From assembly GCF_002101735.1 (NCBI RefSeq), contig NZ_LQPE01000164.1:24539-88538 (forward strand): a stretch of 64,000 nt of DNA, read 5' to 3'. Shown here in pieces: positions 62,050 through 64,000 of this stretch (position 1 is its first letter; each line of letters opens with the position of its first letter). Under the pieces are notes generated by a model. That model saw nothing but the letters and a program-made list of their open reading frames with translations, was not told the origin of the DNA and searched no databases. The position numbers and the translations under genes were made by a program. This DNA comes from Mycobacterium kyorinense (GTDB taxonomy: Bacteria; Actinomycetota; Actinomycetes; Mycobacteriales; Mycobacteriaceae).

Positions 62050-63279
62050 CTATTGAAGGCTGCCGATTCTCTTGCGCAGTATCTTCTGGAGAAGCTCGGT
62101 TTGCCGATCGTCGAATCCGATGTCGCCGCACCGATCAGGCCAATCCTGCGCGGCGTCGACGATCGAATCGATCATGCGGGACGTAGCGCGTGTTCGTAGG
62201 CCGAGCCGTTCGCCGGCATCGACGAAGTGAGCACGGGTAAGCCGATTCGCACGCCCATACAGAGTGAGCGCCATCGGATCACGCCACCGCATGTAAGGCT
62301 GGGTGCACAGCAGGTCGTAAGCAGGTGTCGGCTGCCATACGCCGTCGGGACTGTAGATCGATAGATTCTTGCCGTGCAAATCTCCGTTGCCGATAAGCCA
62401 GGAGAACACAACGGTTTTGAGCAATTCCAGGGCGGCCGCCGCCCTAGATCCGCCGCCGCGGGCACAGGCATCTGCAAGCGTGCCGATGGCAGTCTCGGCT
62501 TTGATGCGGTATTTGGAAGCCGGGTAGATACCAGCGACTTGGCACGCGTCTTCCTGCGCGATACGTATCAGGCCGTCGCGGTCGAATCGTTTCACCAGCA
62601 ATGCGCTCCGACCGGCGGTATCGTGTAGCAAAGACGTTGCGGCGACGCGTAATCCACACGCAGCGGCCATCGACATAAAGAAGTGCTCATTCTCAACCAA
62701 CAGCGGGTACTCCACGGGATTGAGCTTGAGGATCGCCGGCCCGGAGCGAGTCAGCGTCGGCGCCGAAATCATCGCAGCACTCACCTTCGGCTGGACTCCC
62801 GCCAATCCGACGGGATCTGCATCAACTGAGCCGACGAGTTTGTTGAACACGGCCCTAAAGTCGGTGTCGCGCTCTGGGTCGAACATCGGCAGCGGCGTAA
62901 CACGGTCCGCGCCGGACGGCACCACCCCGACATTGCCGACCGTGTCCGCGCCAATCGCCAACAGCAGCGTCAGGTGATCGTCGGCTGAGGTCTTTGTCGA
63001 TGAGGTCACCACACCAAGCCGGACACCCTCGGGAAGTAGGCCAGCGAAGAACGCCGGAACCGCGCCACCCGTAGTGACCACGGGGTAGCGCTCGGTGCGA
63101 AGCAGTGACCACGACACCGATCGGTCACGCACGCTCGCATCGGCTGAGCGCGTATCGGGAACGTAGTCGAAGCTGATCGTGTCGCGTTGCCCGCGCGCCA
63201 AGTGGGCCACGAGATCGTCACCGAGATACACGTCGGCTTCGGCGACCTGGCGTAGGTCAAGCTGTCCTGACGCGCTCAT
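62050..63279 (-). CDS. hipA: HipA-type serine/threonine kinase toxin
   Basis: 409 residues, ATG 63279 (MSASGQLDLRQVAEAD). HipA kinase pieces: VYLGDDLVAHLARG and AGLLPEGVRLG in the N-terminal lobe; GLAGVQPKVSAAMIS; catalytic loop IGNGDLHGKNLSIY; metal Asp in TPAYDLLCTQ. HipA proteins phosphorylate aminoacyl-tRNA synthetases and cause dormancy; the target here is unknown. ATGA overlap with hipB. It converges with the giant gene, 19 bp apart. Confidence 0.93.
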   Translation of the reverse strand: MSASGQLDLRQVAEADVYLGDDLVAHLARGQRDTISFDYVPDTRSADASVRDRSVSWSLLRTERYPVVTTGGAVPAFFAGLLPEGVRLGVVTSSTKTSADDHLTLLLAIGADTVGNVGVVPSGADRVTPLPMFDPERDTDFRAVFNKLVGSVDADPVGLAGVQPKVSAAMISAPTLTRSGPAILKLNPVEYPLLVENEHFFMSMAAACGLRVAATSLLHDTAGRSALLVKRFDRDGLIRIAQEDACQVAGIYPASKYRIKAETAIGTLADACARGGGSRAAAALELLKTVVFSWLIGNGDLHGKNLSIYSPDGVWQPTPAYDLLCTQPYMRWRDPMALTLYGRANRLTRAHFVDAGERLGLRTRATSRMIDSIVDAAQDWPDRCGDIGFDDRQTELLQKILRKRIGSLQ

Positions 63280-63527
63280 AAGGACGCGACACCGATTTCG
63301 ATACGCATCCCCAACGCTTCGGCAATTTCGATGACTGAGGCAAATTTGACCGAGCCGCGCCCCCGCTCTAACGCTTGGACGGTCGAACGGGACACGCCAG
63401 CGAGGTCGGCCAGCGTCTGCTGGGTAAGACGTAACGCGATCCGGCGATCGGCGAACGCCCGGCCTATGCGTGCAATTTCAGGCATAGTCGGATCAGGACC
63501 CAGTCGCCTGCGCCTCGGGCCAGCCAT
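63276..63527 (-). CDS. hipB: HipB-type XRE antitoxin
   Basis: 83 residues from ATG 63527 with AAGGAG before it (a longer frame begins at 63557). HTH: RLTQQTLADLAGVSRSTVQA, followed by LERGRGSVKFASVIEIAEAL. Binds the hip promoter and neutralises HipA. Overlaps hipA by ATGA. Confidence 0.9.
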   Translation of the reverse strand: MAGPRRRRLGPDPTMPEIARIGRAFADRRIALRLTQQTLADLAGVSRSTVQALERGRGSVKFASVIEIAEALGMRIEIGVASL

Positions 63528-63534
63528 TTCGCTC

Positions 63535-63612
63535 CTTATGAATAAAATTGCACGCATAAGCCATGCTGCCCGGGCTTCGCCGCCTCGTCAAGGCCTTATG
63601 CTTGCATTTCTA
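63535..63612. promoter_or_regulatory. Two operator-like sites upstream of hipBA
   Basis: CTTATG (63535-63540) and CATAAG (63555-63560) form an inverted repeat next to the hipB start. A second related site on the plus strand, beginning CTTATGCTTGCATTTCTA (63595-63612), matches the minus-strand reading CTTATGCGTGCAATTTTA of the first. Paired operators are typical for HipB. Confidence 0.5.
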
Positions 63613-63935
63613 CGCTCAACGAGCAAAAGACCGCTCATCGGCGGCTTCTCTTTGGAGTTCGGCATTGTGCCGGTTCAATCCCATTCAGCGGGAGGTGGTT
63701 TCGTTCTCGGGCCTTGACGGCGTCAAACGCCAAGTCAAAAGGCGACACGAAAGTTCTCGTCATAACGACACGGTCACGTCATGGTTGCGGACTGTGAAAT
63801 TCCTTGCGTGGCAACCGTGCGAAAGCCAGATACTTTACTTCTGCCACAGAAGTTTATTTCTGTCACAGTGCTGATCGACCACGGTCGGCCGAAACCGACT
63901 AACGAAATCCGAAGTGATTAGCGGAAAGATGACAT
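63561..63935. other. Non-coding, AT-richer stretch at the right end
   Basis: About 375 bp with no convincing gene. It holds the second hip operator-like site (63595-63612) and the repeat at 63837-63870. Composition is clearly less GC-rich than the conserved part of the window, which points to acquired DNA. Confidence 0.5.
63837..63870. promoter_or_regulatory. Inverted plus direct repeat upstream of the last gene
   Basis: ACTTCTG-CCA-CAGAAGT (63837-63853) is a perfect inverted repeat. A similar half, TTCTGTCACAG (63858-63868), follows 19 bp after TTCTGCCACAG (63839-63849). It lies 68 bp before the partial gene at 63936. Likely operator for an unknown regulator. Confidence 0.5.
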
Positions 63936-64000
63936 GTGAGGAGGACCCCCTCGGCTCAGACGCTCGATGATATGGGCGTCGGGGATTTGTTTCCGGAGCT
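63936..64000 (+). CDS. Start of an unidentified gene, cut by the window edge
   Basis: GTG 63936 after GGAAAG opens a frame of 21 codons (MRRTPSAQTLDDMGVGDLFP) that runs off the right end without a stop. The composition looks coding, but the family cannot be recognised from this piece. Confidence 0.4.
   Translation, partial: MRRTPSAQTLDDMGVGDLFPE

Noticed and set aside
63661..63700. tRNA 3'-end-like sequence (GGTTCAATCCCATTCAGCG) as an attachment site
   Set aside because: No matching stem and no second copy in the window; could be chance.

Overview
The window looks like the chromosome of a slow-growing, non-tuberculous Mycobacterium. The DNA is GC-rich with strong G/C third-position bias and many GTG starts. 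From 1 to about 33.2 kb, and again from 41.1 to 45.1 kb, gene content and order follow the M. tuberculosis block Rv3042c-Rv3073c (serB2, ctaD, fecB, adhC, nrdF2, nrdE/I/H, dinB2, cyp136, fadE22, ligB, pgm, crcB pair). The rest is lineage-specific insertion. Species was not determined.

1-16 kb: serB2 (cut by the window edge), ctaD, the lipoprotein gene fecB and adhC are followed by a small Pro-rich secreted-protein gene broken by two frameshifts. Next come nrdF2, a Baeyer-Villiger-type monooxygenase, an inserted TetR/MFS efflux pair, a second TetR, and nrdHIE. NrdE carries a 409-residue homing-type intein directly before its redox-active cysteine. Both nrd promoters carry a pair of NrdR-like boxes exactly 32 bp apart.

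16-33 kb: FMN reductase and TetR genes diverge around a perfect palindrome. A DinB2-type polymerase follows, with Leu at the steric-gate position. An SDR and a TetR precede two tandem cyp136 copies, each with its own copy of the same palindromic operator. After a lone LeuA-type regulatory domain, a DUF302 gene, a MEDS/ATPase gene and a double GntR comes a lipid-degradation cluster: a thiolase-like lipid-transfer protein divergent from a DUF35 protein, fadE22 and a 3-hydroxyacyl-CoA dehydrogenase-like SDR. A shared 12-bp promoter motif links two of its promoters. ligB closes the block.

33-46 kb: a PAP2 membrane protein, a 2-hydroxyacid dehydrogenase, two VOC proteins and an AraC regulator lead into a gene-poor patch. 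That patch ends in a BrnT-like toxin/RHH antitoxin pair next to tRNA-Ala. A D-amino-acid dehydrogenase-like gene, an MFS transporter, pgm, the crcB pair, DUF190, DUF488 and a HigBA module follow.

46-64 kb: an amidohydrolase, Rieske oxygenase and TetR cluster, a Tat-exported DUF1906 protein and an enoyl-CoA hydratase precede the most striking object. This is a single 3467-residue gene with an N-terminal winged helix, BTAD domain, class III cyclase, ATPase and TPR-like region, then two single and seven double NTF2/SnoaL-like repeats. hipBA lies opposite its 3' end. The window closes with operator-like repeats and the start of another gene.
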